Source: CAYOHR01 sp964512145 (GTDB lineage Bacteria; Bacteroidota; Bacteroidia; Flavobacteriales_G; JALEGO01). From it: 64,000 nt of DNA. Below are positions 26,908 to 35,367 of this stretch, one piece after another. Each line of letters starts with the position of its first letter. The first letter of the stretch is position 1. The notes below the pieces were generated by a model. The model worked only from the letters and a program-made list of their open reading frames with translations, was not told the origin of the DNA and ran no database searches. The position numbers were made by a program, and so were the translations under genes. The stretch is from contig CAZEIM010000002.1 of NCBI GenBank assembly GCA_964512145.1, forward strand, positions 1-64,000, in the 5' to 3' direction.

Positions 26908-27552
26908 ATGAAAAAAATCAATAAAATCTTTTCAATATTAATTGTAGCATTAATGTTTAATGCATTTAGTATTAAAGCACAATTTGAAGGTGTGATAAAA
27001 TTTGACAAGAAAAAAGGTACTGAAGTCATAAAATATATTTATTACATAAAAGGTAAAGATATTAGGATAGATGAATTTGGAACGGATGGAACAACCATTA
27101 AAGGAATTATGCTTATTGATACTGAAAAAGGCATTGTAACAGCTTTAAGTCCAGATAGAAAATTGTATATGGATGCTTCCAATAATAAACCTGCTGTTAA
27201 AGTAAATCCTAAATTAACAAAAACCACCAATAAAAAGAAAATAAAAGGAATGGATTGCACTGAGTGGATTGCTTCTAGTGATGAAGAAGAAACTGTTATT
27301 TCATACTGGGTAATTGACGAAGCAAAATACTCTTTCTTTGAGCCTTTACTAAGAACCTTAAACAGAAAGGACAGACTTTCTAAATATTGGCTTGAATTAA
27401 CCGATATAAAAAATAAATTTACCATGGTTGGTATAGAAAAAGCAAAAGATGGTACTGAAAGAACTAAGCTTGAAGTAACTGAACTTACAGAAAAAAAATT
27501 AGAAGATTCTACTTTTGATATACCAAAAGATTACGCAAAATTTGAAAAATAA
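26908..27552 (+). CDS. Secreted DUF4412-domain protein
   Basis: Signal peptide ending IKA|QFE. The remaining ~190 residues form a beta-rich domain: FEGVIKFDKKKGTE, YYIKGKDIRIDEFG, GIMLIDTEKGIVTALSPDRK and KKIKGMDCTEWIAS are in the order of the DUF4412 family, periplasmic proteins of unknown role that resemble lipoprotein-carrier folds. Length is usual. It has a strong promoter and a strong terminator of its own, so it is a monocistronic unit and probably well expressed. Confidence 0.82.
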   Translation: MKKINKIFSILIVALMFNAFSIKAQFEGVIKFDKKKGTEVIKYIYYIKGKDIRIDEFGTDGTTIKGIMLIDTEKGIVTALSPDRKLYMDASNNKPAVKVNPKLTKTTNKKKIKGMDCTEWIASSDEEETVISYWVIDEAKYSFFEPLLRTLNRKDRLSKYWLELTDIKNKFTMVGIEKAKDGTERTKLEVTELTEKKLEDSTFDIPKDYAKFEK

Positions 27553-27565
27553 TTTTTTATAGCAG

Positions 27566-27607
27566 TACCAATAAAAAAAGCATCTTAGGATGCTTTTTTT
27601 ATTGGTA
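27566..27607 (+). terminator. Strong symmetrical terminator
   Basis: A 19-bp perfect stem from TACCAATAAAAAAAGCATC to its complement, with a 4-base TTAG loop. The inner AAAAAAAGCATC / GATGCTTTTTTT core gives T-runs on both strands. Confidence 0.92.
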
Positions 27608-27623
27608 AAGGAACTTAAAGTGC

Positions 27624-28001
27624 ATGAAACAATCTAGAAATACGCTCGCGAAATCTGAAATAAAAAAAATTCTTACCAATTCAACGACTGCCCTTTCTCA
27701 ACCCGAAATTCAAACGATATTAAATAATGTATGTGATAGAGTTACTACATACCGTGTACTTGAAAGATTAGTTGAGGAAAATGTTATTCATAAAATTGTA
27801 AACACCAATGGTATAACAAAATATGCCATGTGTAATAATTGCGAGCATACTCATAAACATGATCATGTTCATTTTAGTTGTATTTCTTGTCAATCTGTTA
27901 CCTGTTTAGAAAATATCGAACCTAAACTCAATTTACCAAACTCATATAAAGTGCTTGAAGCCAATTTTATTATTTCAGGGATTTGTCCTAATTGCCAATA
28001 A
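27624..28001 (+). CDS. Fur-family transcriptional repressor
   Basis: A 125-residue winged-helix metalloregulator. The DNA-binding half has LSQPEIQ and DRVTTYRVLERLVEENVI; the dimerisation half has the metal ligands HKHDHVHFSC, CQSVTC and the final CPNC. The CxxC pair SCISC with the CPNC end suggests a structural zinc site. The overall form is that of Bacteroidota Fur-like (possibly Zur-like) repressors; the sensed metal cannot be fixed from the sequence. It follows a strong terminator by 16 bases, so its promoter must lie in or next to that hairpin, unless it is expressed by read-through. Confidence 0.87.
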   Translation: MKQSRNTLAKSEIKKILTNSTTALSQPEIQTILNNVCDRVTTYRVLERLVEENVIHKIVNTNGITKYAMCNNCEHTHKHDHVHFSCISCQSVTCLENIEPKLNLPNSYKVLEANFIISGICPNCQ

Positions 28002-28074
28002 AATATTATAAACAAAAATATTAAAAACGAAGTTTATTATTTTACATATACGCTATTTTGCTTGTAAAATAAAT

Positions 28075-28082
28075 TATTTTTG
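28075..28082 (+). promoter_or_regulatory. -7 box (TATTTTTG) of the M1 peptidase gene
   Basis: Exact TAnnTTTG match. The predicted start near 28089 lies past an in-frame TTG at 28080 and supports the ATG at 28101 as the true start (12-base leader). Confidence 0.65.
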
Positions 28083-28100
28083 CTTTTAATTTACTGCTTA

Positions 28101-30719
28101 ATGAAAAAACTCATATTCCTATTTATACTCACAATATTTGCTTCTTGTGGTATTTTAAATAAGAAAAAAACACAAAATACTGACGCAAATTATTTTCCTC
28201 TAGAACCTATAGAAATTATTGGGAATCAAAAAACTACAGAATATAGAGAGTCTAAAACCAAACATTTTGAGCTAATACATACTAAACTAAATGTTTCATT
28301 TGACTGGGAAAAATGTCGCTTAAATGGAGAAGCGACTTTAACATTAAAGCCCTATTTTTACTCAACAAAAAAAATAGTTGTCGATGCTAAAGGTTTTGAT
28401 ATCGAAAAAATTACGGCTAAATATTCTAATTCGAATGACATTTTCTCACCTGTGCCATATTTCACCTACGATTCTTTGCAATTACATATTACACTGGAAA
28501 AAGAATTAACGTCAAAAGATACGTGTTGCCTATTTATTAAGTATGTTGCAAAACCAAATGAGTTTATTTCAGGAGGTAGTAAAGCAATAAGATCTGATAA
28601 AGGGTTATACTTTATTAATCCCAGCGGAAAAGAAAATAAACCTCAACAAATTTGGACGCAAGGAGAAACGGAATCAAATTCACGATGGTTCCCTACCCTT
28701 GATGGTCCTAACTTTAAAACCACTCAAGAAGTTTATATTACCGTAGATACATCTTTTGTAACTCTCTCCAATGGAACATTAATATACTCAGTAAATAATA
28801 ATAATGGTACCAAAACCGATTATTGGAAACAAGACAAGCCACATGCTCCATATTTAGTAATGATGGCCATTGGACAGTATACTATAATTGAAGATGAATG
28901 GACAAAAAAAGATGGCACAAAAATGCCGGTAAATTATTATATGGAACCAAAATTTGCGCCATACGCCAAAAATATATTCGGTAATACCCCCGAAATGCTT
29001 ACATATTATTCTAATCTATTAGGAGTTGAGTATCCTTGGGATAAATACCATCAAATTATTGTAAGAGATTATGTTTCTGGAGCAATGGAAAACACCTCAG
29101 CAGTAATTTTTGGCGAATTTATGAACCAAACCGACAGAGAATTATTAGACAACACATACGAATCAGTCGTAGCACATGAATTATTTCATCATTGGTTTGG
29201 CGATTTAGTAACTACCGAATCTTGGGCTAATTTACCATTAAATGAATCATTTGCAAATTATGGTCAGTATTTGTGGGACGAAAATAAATATGGCAAAGAT
29301 GAAGCAGATTACAATTTACATCAAAATTTAAATGATTATTTAAATGAGTCCAAATCAAAGCAAGAGTCTTTAGTAAGGTATTATTATTCGGAAAAAGAAG
29401 AAATGTTTGATCGACATTCTTATGAAAAAGGAGGATGTGTATTGCATATGTTGAGAAAATATGTTGGTGATGAAGCATTTTTTAAATCATTAAACAAATA
29501 TTTAACTGAAAATGCATATCAAAGTGCTGAAATTCATCAATTAAGATTAGCATTTGAAAAAGTGACTGGTGAAGATTTAAACTGGTTTTTTAATCAGTGG
29601 TTTTTCACTTCTGGTCATCCAATCATTAACATTTCATATAAATACGACAGCATAAATAAAATACAATACATTTACACAGAACAAAGATCTTCATCACAGG
29701 AAAATTTTTTATATAAAATTCCTGTAATGGTTGATTTATATTTTAACGACAATGTAACATCTGAAAAAATAATCTTAAAAAATACATTAGATACTTTTGC
29801 CATTAGCACTAATGAGAAGCCTTTATTTGTAAATTTTGATCAACAAAAAATGTTATTGTGTGAAAAAACCGAAGTTAAAAATGCACAAGAATGGTTTTAT
29901 CAATACGAAAAATCACCTTTATTTTTAGATAGATTCGAGGCTCTTGTCCAGCTTGTATATAAATTTTCTAAACATGATTATGAAACAGCAATAGTAGAAG
30001 GCTTATACGATAATCACTGGAGTATTAGGCAGTTATGCGTATTCTTAACGGACAAATTGGACAAAACAAAAGATATTCAAGAAAAATTGGTTAAACTTTC
30101 TTTCGGGGATAAAGACTCTAAAGTTAGAGCTGCTTCTGTCTTAATGTTGCAAGAATTGTACTTAGATTCCTTATCTGTTAATTATTTTAAAAGTTTACTA
30201 GATGATCCATCCTATGAAGTAATATCTGAAGCATTGTATGGTTTATATAAACTAGATAATAATGAAGGTATTAAAACTGCCAGTTTATTTGAAAAAGATG
30301 AAAATACAAGTATTACAAACGAGATTCTTAGAATTTATACTCAAGAGGGTTTGCCTGATAAAAACTCATATTTTATACATAAAATAAATTCATCTGCAAA
30401 TTATCAAAAAGCTTCTTATATTATGAGTTATCAAAGATATTTAATGAATGACTCTGTAATAAAGATACATTTTGATGAAGGATTGAAGATTTTTGAGCAA
30501 GAGTTATTAAGCGAAGAAAATAATGACATTAAATTATATTCTGTAATTGCTTTAAAATATACTCAAGACTATATTAAAGTTAAATTAAATAATGCAACTA
30601 TATCAGAAAAATCATTTTTTGAAGAAAAACAAAGGAAATTTAATGAAACATATACCAAAATTAAAAACAACTTAAAAGATAAGGACTTATTAATTTATTT
30701 TAATGAAGACATTCATTAA
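28101..30719 (+). CDS. M1 family zinc aminopeptidase, lipoprotein
   Basis: Lipobox FASC (Cys16) after an N-terminal KKLIFLFILTI core. The exopeptidase motif is SGAMEN; the zinc motif is VVAHELFHHWFGD with the third ligand Glu 19 residues later in PLNESFANY. The catalytic Tyr is likely in the DRHSYEKGG region. Residues ~600-870 are a helical HEAT-like C-terminal domain. The length (872 aa from this start) suits Bacteroidota M1 members. It would trim peptides in the periplasm or at the surface. The next gene starts 1 base after the stop. Confidence 0.93.
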   Translation: MKKLIFLFILTIFASCGILNKKKTQNTDANYFPLEPIEIIGNQKTTEYRESKTKHFELIHTKLNVSFDWEKCRLNGEATLTLKPYFYSTKKIVVDAKGFDIEKITAKYSNSNDIFSPVPYFTYDSLQLHITLEKELTSKDTCCLFIKYVAKPNEFISGGSKAIRSDKGLYFINPSGKENKPQQIWTQGETESNSRWFPTLDGPNFKTTQEVYITVDTSFVTLSNGTLIYSVNNNNGTKTDYWKQDKPHAPYLVMMAIGQYTIIEDEWTKKDGTKMPVNYYMEPKFAPYAKNIFGNTPEMLTYYSNLLGVEYPWDKYHQIIVRDYVSGAMENTSAVIFGEFMNQTDRELLDNTYESVVAHELFHHWFGDLVTTESWANLPLNESFANYGQYLWDENKYGKDEADYNLHQNLNDYLNESKSKQESLVRYYYSEKEEMFDRHSYEKGGCVLHMLRKYVGDEAFFKSLNKYLTENAYQSAEIHQLRLAFEKVTGEDLNWFFNQWFFTSGHPIINISYKYDSINKIQYIYTEQRSSSQENFLYKIPVMVDLYFNDNVTSEKIILKNTLDTFAISTNEKPLFVNFDQQKMLLCEKTEVKNAQEWFYQYEKSPLFLDRFEALVQLVYKFSKHDYETAIVEGLYDNHWSIRQLCVFLTDKLDKTKDIQEKLVKLSFGDKDSKVRAASVLMLQELYLDSLSVNYFKSLLDDPSYEVISEALYGLYKLDNNEGIKTASLFEKDENTSITNEILRIYTQEGLPDKNSYFIHKINSSANYQKASYIMSYQRYLMNDSVIKIHFDEGLKIFEQELLSEENNDIKLYSVIALKYTQDYIKVKLNNATISEKSFFEEKQRKFNETYTKIKNNLKDKDLLIYFNEDIH

Positions 30720-30720
30720 T

Positions 30721-31149
30721 ATGAACACAGCACGTAAACTCAGTGTTCTTACTTTATTCATGTTTTTATTTACCATTGGTTGTAAAAAGGATAGAAACCA
30801 AGTAATTCCTTATGTATTTGTAGATATTTCCCTGTATCTTGCTGAGCCTACAAACTTTAACTTAAATTTTGTGGGGGGATATAACTATGTAAATGGTGGA
30901 TCCAGAGGCATTGTTGTATATCGCTTAAATCAAGATCAGTTTTTGGCATTCGACAGGCATTGCACACACAATATTGATGACGTATGTGGACAAGTATCGG
31001 TGGACAGTAGTGCTTTTTTTTTAATGGACACCTGTTGCACTTCTAAATTTATTATTACAAATGGCACTGTATATAGTGGGCCAGCTACCACTCCTCTTCA
31101 ACAATACAGAACAAGTTTTAATCAAAATATCTTGAGGATATTTAATTAA
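30721..31149 (+). CDS. Rieske-like lipoprotein with altered cluster ligands
   Basis: The ATG at 30721 gives lipobox TIGC (Cys21) then KKDRNQ. The domain has the Rieske order: a DRHCTHN box I with Cys and His, a stretch GQVSVDSSAFFLMD, then a box II position reading DTCCTSKF where a canonical Rieske protein has CPCHGSRF. The first box II Cys is Asp and the His is Cys. So a standard [2Fe-2S] site with two Cys and two His is not possible; a disulfide or another ligand set is more likely. The family is frequent as small lipoproteins in Bacteroidota. It follows the M1 peptidase by 1 base. Confidence 0.75.
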   Translation: MNTARKLSVLTLFMFLFTIGCKKDRNQVIPYVFVDISLYLAEPTNFNLNFVGGYNYVNGGSRGIVVYRLNQDQFLAFDRHCTHNIDDVCGQVSVDSSAFFLMDTCCTSKFIITNGTVYSGPATTPLQQYRTSFNQNILRIFN

Positions 31150-31194
31150 TTCAATCATTTGTTCATAAAATCTGTTGATAACTTAATAAATAAA

Positions 31195-31226
31195 TTGGGA
31201 CTCTAATTTATCAATGTTTATATTTG
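31195..31226 (+). promoter_or_regulatory. Bacteroidota-type promoter for the TPR gene
   Basis: TTG at 31195-31197, 21-base spacer, TATATTTG at 31219-31226. The predicted start near 31233 lies 10 bases before the TTG start codon and supports that unusual start. Confidence 0.7.
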
Positions 31227-31242
31227 TATAAACTGCAAGTAT

Positions 31243-32640
31243 TTGACACACTCAAATAATAATAAAGAAATAGACAGTTTACTTCTCAGGTACACTAACT
31301 ATAAAAAAACATCTGATGGATTCTTTTCTGAAGATGAAATAGACAATCTTAAGAAATATTTTATTGAAGAGGATCAATTATCGAACGCTTTATTTATACT
31401 TAAGTATGCTTGTGAAACATATACTTTTTCAAATCACTTTAAATTAGATGAAGTACTTTTAATGCTTGGAAAAGAAAAAGAAGCGCTAATTTTAGTTGAA
31501 GAACTCGAAAAACTTGAGCCATACAATAGTGAAGTACTTTTTATGAAGGCTTCTATTTTAAGTGCTCAGGGCAATCATACAGAAGCGATTAGTGATTTAA
31601 AAAAATGTTTGTCACTTTCAGAAGAACAAGATCCTGAAATACTTTTTAATATTGCATGCGAATACCAATATTTAGATAAACTTAATACTGCCATAAAATA
31701 TTACCAAAAAGCATTACAAGTTGATTCTGAATACTCGGATGCGCTTTTTGAAATTGCACAATGTTATGAAGCACAAGATAAGTTAGAAGAAAGTATCCAT
31801 TATTTTAACGAATTTATAGATTTACATCCCTATTCTTATTATGCATGGTATAATTTAGGATATGTATACAGTAAATTAGCCATGCATATAAAAGCTTTAG
31901 AGGCTTTTGATTATGCTTGTGTAATTAATGAAAAATATGTTCCGGCTCATTTAAATAAAGCCACTACATTTTGCGTATTAAATAATTATAAAGAAGCATT
32001 AGAAGTATACAAGTATATCTCAGAAATTCAAAAGCCTGACTCTTATTTATTGTATTTAATAGGAGAAGCTTTTGAAAACTTAGAAAATTTTGATGAAGCT
32101 ATAGCGCATTATAAAAAATCTATTGAAAAGGATCCACTAAATGGTGATGCATGGATTGGAATAGCATCTGTTAAAGATGCTCTAAATCAAACCACTGAAT
32201 GTTTATCATATTGCCAAAAAGCATTAGAAATTGATCCCTTAAACTCAGATTACTGGTACTTTCAAGCAGAAGTATATGTTAAACTTGGATTAGAAGAAGA
32301 TGCCTTCAATTCTTTTGAACAATCCTTAGAGCTAGACCCATATTACTTAGATGCTTGGTTAGACTATGCAAAAGTACTGTATGAAAAAAATTACAGTAAC
32401 GATGCCATCGATGTTTTAAATGAAGCCTTAGAGTACTTTCCAGATGAACATGAGATTTATTTTAGATTAACTGCTTACTATGCCTCTTTAGGGTATCAAT
32501 CAGATGCTGAAGCAATTTTCGAAAATGCTATCCGTTTAAAAAAAGATGGATATAAAAAAATGCTTGAATGGATGCCTCAACTTAAAAAAAATAGAGTCAT
32601 TCATGACCTATTAAAAATTCATAAAATAAATTTACAATAA
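31243..32640 (+). CDS. Cytoplasmic TPR-repeat protein
   Basis: No signal peptide. From about residue 60 to 440 the protein is made of about 11 TPR units (for example ALEAFDYACVINEKYVPAHL, EAIAHYKKSIEKDPLNGDAW). The start is a TTG at 31243, since no ATG lies before the repeats and a good promoter sits 17 bases upstream. Such proteins act as scaffolds for protein-protein contacts. It lies 5 bases before aroE, and this gene pair is common in Bacteroidota, but no clear functional tie is known to me. Confidence 0.88.
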   Translation: MTHSNNNKEIDSLLLRYTNYKKTSDGFFSEDEIDNLKKYFIEEDQLSNALFILKYACETYTFSNHFKLDEVLLMLGKEKEALILVEELEKLEPYNSEVLFMKASILSAQGNHTEAISDLKKCLSLSEEQDPEILFNIACEYQYLDKLNTAIKYYQKALQVDSEYSDALFEIAQCYEAQDKLEESIHYFNEFIDLHPYSYYAWYNLGYVYSKLAMHIKALEAFDYACVINEKYVPAHLNKATTFCVLNNYKEALEVYKYISEIQKPDSYLLYLIGEAFENLENFDEAIAHYKKSIEKDPLNGDAWIGIASVKDALNQTTECLSYCQKALEIDPLNSDYWYFQAEVYVKLGLEEDAFNSFEQSLELDPYYLDAWLDYAKVLYEKNYSNDAIDVLNEALEYFPDEHEIYFRLTAYYASLGYQSDAEAIFENAIRLKKDGYKKMLEWMPQLKKNRVIHDLLKIHKINLQ

Positions 32641-32645
32641 TCTCC

Positions 32646-33398
32646 TTGAAGTTTGGTTTAATAGGCTATCCTTTATCTCATTCGTTTTCTAAAAAATATT
32701 TTACTAGTAAATTTAATCAATTAAACGTACCGTATTCATACGAAAATATTGAAGTTAATGACTTAAGTCAACTCTTTAATAATAAAAGCAAAATAAATGA
32801 ATTTTCTGGATTTAACGTAACCATTCCTCACAAAGAAAGCATAATAAATTTTATACATTCAATACACCCTATAGCTCAAGAAATTGGAGCTGTAAATGTT
32901 ATTAAGAGTGTAAAAAAGGAATCCCAAAATTTTTTAATAGGATATAATACCGATTATATTGGATTTTATGAATCATTACTCCCGCACTTAAAGACAAATA
33001 AATTATATAAAGCCCTCATATTAGGAACAGGAGGATCTTCTAAAGCAATCCAATTTGCATTGGATCAACTGAATATTAAATTCAGCATGGTTAGCACAAA
33101 AAATAACCCAAAAGAATATTTACAATATGGTGATTTAACCAAAAAAATAATACAAGAACACTTAATTATTATTAATTGTACCCCTTTAGGAACTTTTCCT
33201 AATATAAACAATAAACCTCCTATTCCCTTTGAGGATATAACTAAAGATCATATCTTATTTGACTTGGTATATAATCCAGAAATTACCGAATTTTTAAAAG
33301 AAGGAATATTAAAAGGTTGTACCATTCAAAACGGTTATGAAATGCTTACTATACAAGCCGAAAAAAGCTGGGAAATTTGGACATCAGATAATATTTAG
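32646..33398 (+). CDS. aroE: Shikimate dehydrogenase
   Basis: NADP-dependent reduction of 3-dehydroshikimate to shikimate in the aromatic amino acid pathway. TTG start at 32646 gives the standard N-terminus KFGLIGYPLSHSFSKKYF. The catalytic Lys is in FNVTIPHKESI, the catalytic Asp in GYNTDYIGF, and the nucleotide-binding loop is ILGTGGSSKAI. The end has the NGYEMLTIQAEKSWEIW motif. The length of 250 aa is on the short side but complete. Probably co-transcribed with the TPR gene 5 bases upstream. Confidence 0.95.
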   Translation: MKFGLIGYPLSHSFSKKYFTSKFNQLNVPYSYENIEVNDLSQLFNNKSKINEFSGFNVTIPHKESIINFIHSIHPIAQEIGAVNVIKSVKKESQNFLIGYNTDYIGFYESLLPHLKTNKLYKALILGTGGSSKAIQFALDQLNIKFSMVSTKNNPKEYLQYGDLTKKIIQEHLIIINCTPLGTFPNINNKPPIPFEDITKDHILFDLVYNPEITEFLKEGILKGCTIQNGYEMLTIQAEKSWEIWTSDNI

Positions 33399-33576
33399 TA
33401 AACCAATGTTTAAAATGTTTTTTATTAACCTAACATTAAAGGCCAGTAGCTCTTCCAAAAAACTTAACCAAAAATAAAGAGTTTTATACCGTTTGTTCAT
33501 TCAACACCACCAGTAAATCATTATAGGTAATTTCATAGTCATTCTATCGTTATATTTATGTTAAAATATTAAAGCT

Positions 33577-33930
33577 ATGAAAACTATAATAACCATTACA
33601 GCATTGTATATTGCTGTTTTTTTAGCACAAAGCTTGCAAGCTCAATCTTATATTAAAGGAAATATAAAAAATTTGAACCATGAAGTATTATCTGACGTTC
33701 AAATTATTGCTAAAAGCAACGGTTCATTAATTTACAATACCAGCACCAATAAAATGGGAGTGTATACCATCCCAATTGAAAACGTTGATGTAGTTGATTT
33801 AATTATTTTCTATAATAATCATCATAAAATTATTAGAAACATAAACACTAAAAATAAAATAATCATTCAGCAAGAAATAATTTTACATACCCCTCTAATA
33901 TTGATTGATATTCCTCTTGCCAATAAATAG
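33577..33930 (+). CDS. Small secreted carboxypeptidase-regulatory-like protein
   Basis: Signal peptide ending LQA|QSY, then a single ~90-residue beta-sandwich of the CarboxypepD_reg-like type (SYIKGNIKNLNHEVLSDVQIIAK, then GVYTIPIENV). There is no barrel or other domain after it, so it is a stand-alone domain rather than the head of an outer-membrane receptor. A near-match -7 box (TATATTTA) lies upstream. The 178 bases before it hold no other feature that I can see. It abuts the convergent DUF389 gene with no gap. Confidence 0.72.
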   Translation: MKTIITITALYIAVFLAQSLQAQSYIKGNIKNLNHEVLSDVQIIAKSNGSLIYNTSTNKMGVYTIPIENVDVVDLIIFYNNHHKIIRNINTKNKIIIQQEIILHTPLILIDIPLANK

Positions 33931-35247
33931 TTACTGAAAAAAAACTAAAATATCGCTGGTATTCAACCGCTTTTTTAACCAATCGTTAATCTTTTCTTTG
34001 TTTTGACTATCTAATTCAGGTTTTGTCGTAAAAACCACCATCGTTATTTCTTCTGGTCTCTTTTTATTAGAAAAATACGAATATGTTTTTGCAAACGTAC
34101 AGGACGTTATTTCGGGTTGCATAACATTAATTTCCTCTAACAATTGTAAACCATAGGTTTTTTCGGCATGAATACTATCAAGTAATTGGTTTTGTTTTTT
34201 TAAGGTTTGAGTTAAAGAGTTAATTTCAAACCGGGCAGTTTCTAATTCTACATTACTATCTATTTCATCAATAGCTAAACCTTGCTGAATTTCAATTTTT
34301 ACATTTTTTAATGAAAAATCCGTTGCCTTTTCCATGATTTTTTGTTTTTGTTCATCAGTCATGGTAACTCCCCCGTACACTAAGTGTACGGTGTTTTTAT
34401 CTGCCAACACCTCACTTTTTAATAAATAATTCCCTTCAAAATAGCTTACATTATGCACATATTTATTGGCATTTTCGATAAACTTTTCTTTTTGTACTAA
34501 GTTATACCCAAAATACAAACTGGGAAATGAAACTAAAACAATGACAAAGCTAATCCATCTATTAATTATTTTTTTCTGACTATCCTTTACTATACTTCTA
34601 ATAGGAAACTTAAGCAACTGAGAAACTGCTAGTGAAGATAAAGCTATAAATACTGTGTTTATTGTGAATAAATATAGTGCGCCAAAAAAGAAACTAAACT
34701 TTGCTGTTGCCAAACCATATCCTGCAGTACATAAAGGGGGCATTAATGCTGTTGCAATAGCAACTCCAGGTATTGTATTTCCTTTTTGTTTACTGGCAAT
34801 AGCAACCGTTCCGGCAAGTCCTCCAAACAGAGCGATTAAAACATCGTAAATAGTAGGCGTTGTTCTTGCCAACAATTCTGAGTGTGCTGTAGAAACTGGG
34901 CTAAGAGCAAAATATGTTGTTGAAGCTAATAAACTGCTTAATACGGCAAAAGTAAAATTATTTACAGACTTCCTGAATAATAAAAAATCATACGTAGCAA
35001 TGCTATATCCCATTGCATTAATTGGTCCCATTAGGGGAGAAATTAACATGGCTCCAATAATAACTGCCGTAGAGTTCATGTTTAATCCTATAGAAGCTAC
35101 AACAATTGCAAACATCAAAATCCACAAATTAGTTCCTTTAAAAACTGCGTCTTTTTGTATATTTTGATGAACTCTCTCAAAATCATCCAGCTCTCCTTCT
35201 AGTCTAAAGTATTGAATTGCTTTTTGAATAAAACCCTCTTGTTGCAT
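33931..35247 (-). CDS. DUF389 membrane protein (TIGR00341 type)
   Basis: An in-frame ATG at 35313 exists, but the ATG at 35247 is preferred because an exact -7 box (35270-35263, minus strand) lies just ahead of it. The N-terminal half has about six membrane segments with the DUF389 pattern GLNMNSTAVIIGAMLISPLMGPI. The C-terminal ~200 residues form a soluble part with a coiled-coil-like stretch (RFEINSLTQTLKKQNQLL). Function is unknown. It ends directly against the 33930 gene. Confidence 0.88.
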   Translation of the reverse strand: MQQEGFIQKAIQYFRLEGELDDFERVHQNIQKDAVFKGTNLWILMFAIVVASIGLNMNSTAVIIGAMLISPLMGPINAMGYSIATYDFLLFRKSVNNFTFAVLSSLLASTTYFALSPVSTAHSELLARTTPTIYDVLIALFGGLAGTVAIASKQKGNTIPGVAIATALMPPLCTAGYGLATAKFSFFFGALYLFTINTVFIALSSLAVSQLLKFPIRSIVKDSQKKIINRWISFVIVLVSFPSLYFGYNLVQKEKFIENANKYVHNVSYFEGNYLLKSEVLADKNTVHLVYGGVTMTDEQKQKIMEKATDFSLKNVKIEIQQGLAIDEIDSNVELETARFEINSLTQTLKKQNQLLDSIHAEKTYGLQLLEEINVMQPEITSCTFAKTYSYFSNKKRPEEITMVVFTTKPELDSQNKEKINDWLKKRLNTSDILVFFQ

Positions 35248-35262
35248 ATTTTTTATTTCCCC

Positions 35263-35270
35263 CAAAGATA
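35263..35270 (-). promoter_or_regulatory. -7 box (TATCTTTG, minus strand) of the DUF389 gene
   Basis: Exact TAnnTTTG on the minus strand; predicted start near 35256, nine bases before the ATG at 35247. Confidence 0.65.
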
Positions 35271-35340
35271 CATAAACTATAAAATAATTATAAAGGTTAT
35301 TTAACACAGACATAGAGGTCTTTCCATATTAAAAATGGAA

Positions 35341-35348
35341 TATATTTG
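35341..35348 (+). promoter_or_regulatory. -7 box (TATATTTG) of glmM
   Basis: Exact TAnnTTTG. The predicted start near 35355 excludes the in-frame ATG at 35335 and supports the ATG at 35368. Confidence 0.7.
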
Positions 35349-35367
35349 CATCAAAATACCCGTAATT

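Noticed and set aside
30703..30720. Start of the Rieske-like gene at 30703 inside the M1 gene
   Set aside because: It would put six residues ahead of the lipoprotein signal; the ATG at 30721 follows the M1 stop and fits better.
31173..31181. TGTTGATAA, one mismatch from a DnaA box
   Set aside because: A single site in AT-rich DNA with no cluster, no dnaA or dnaN nearby and no skew information; not evidence of an origin.
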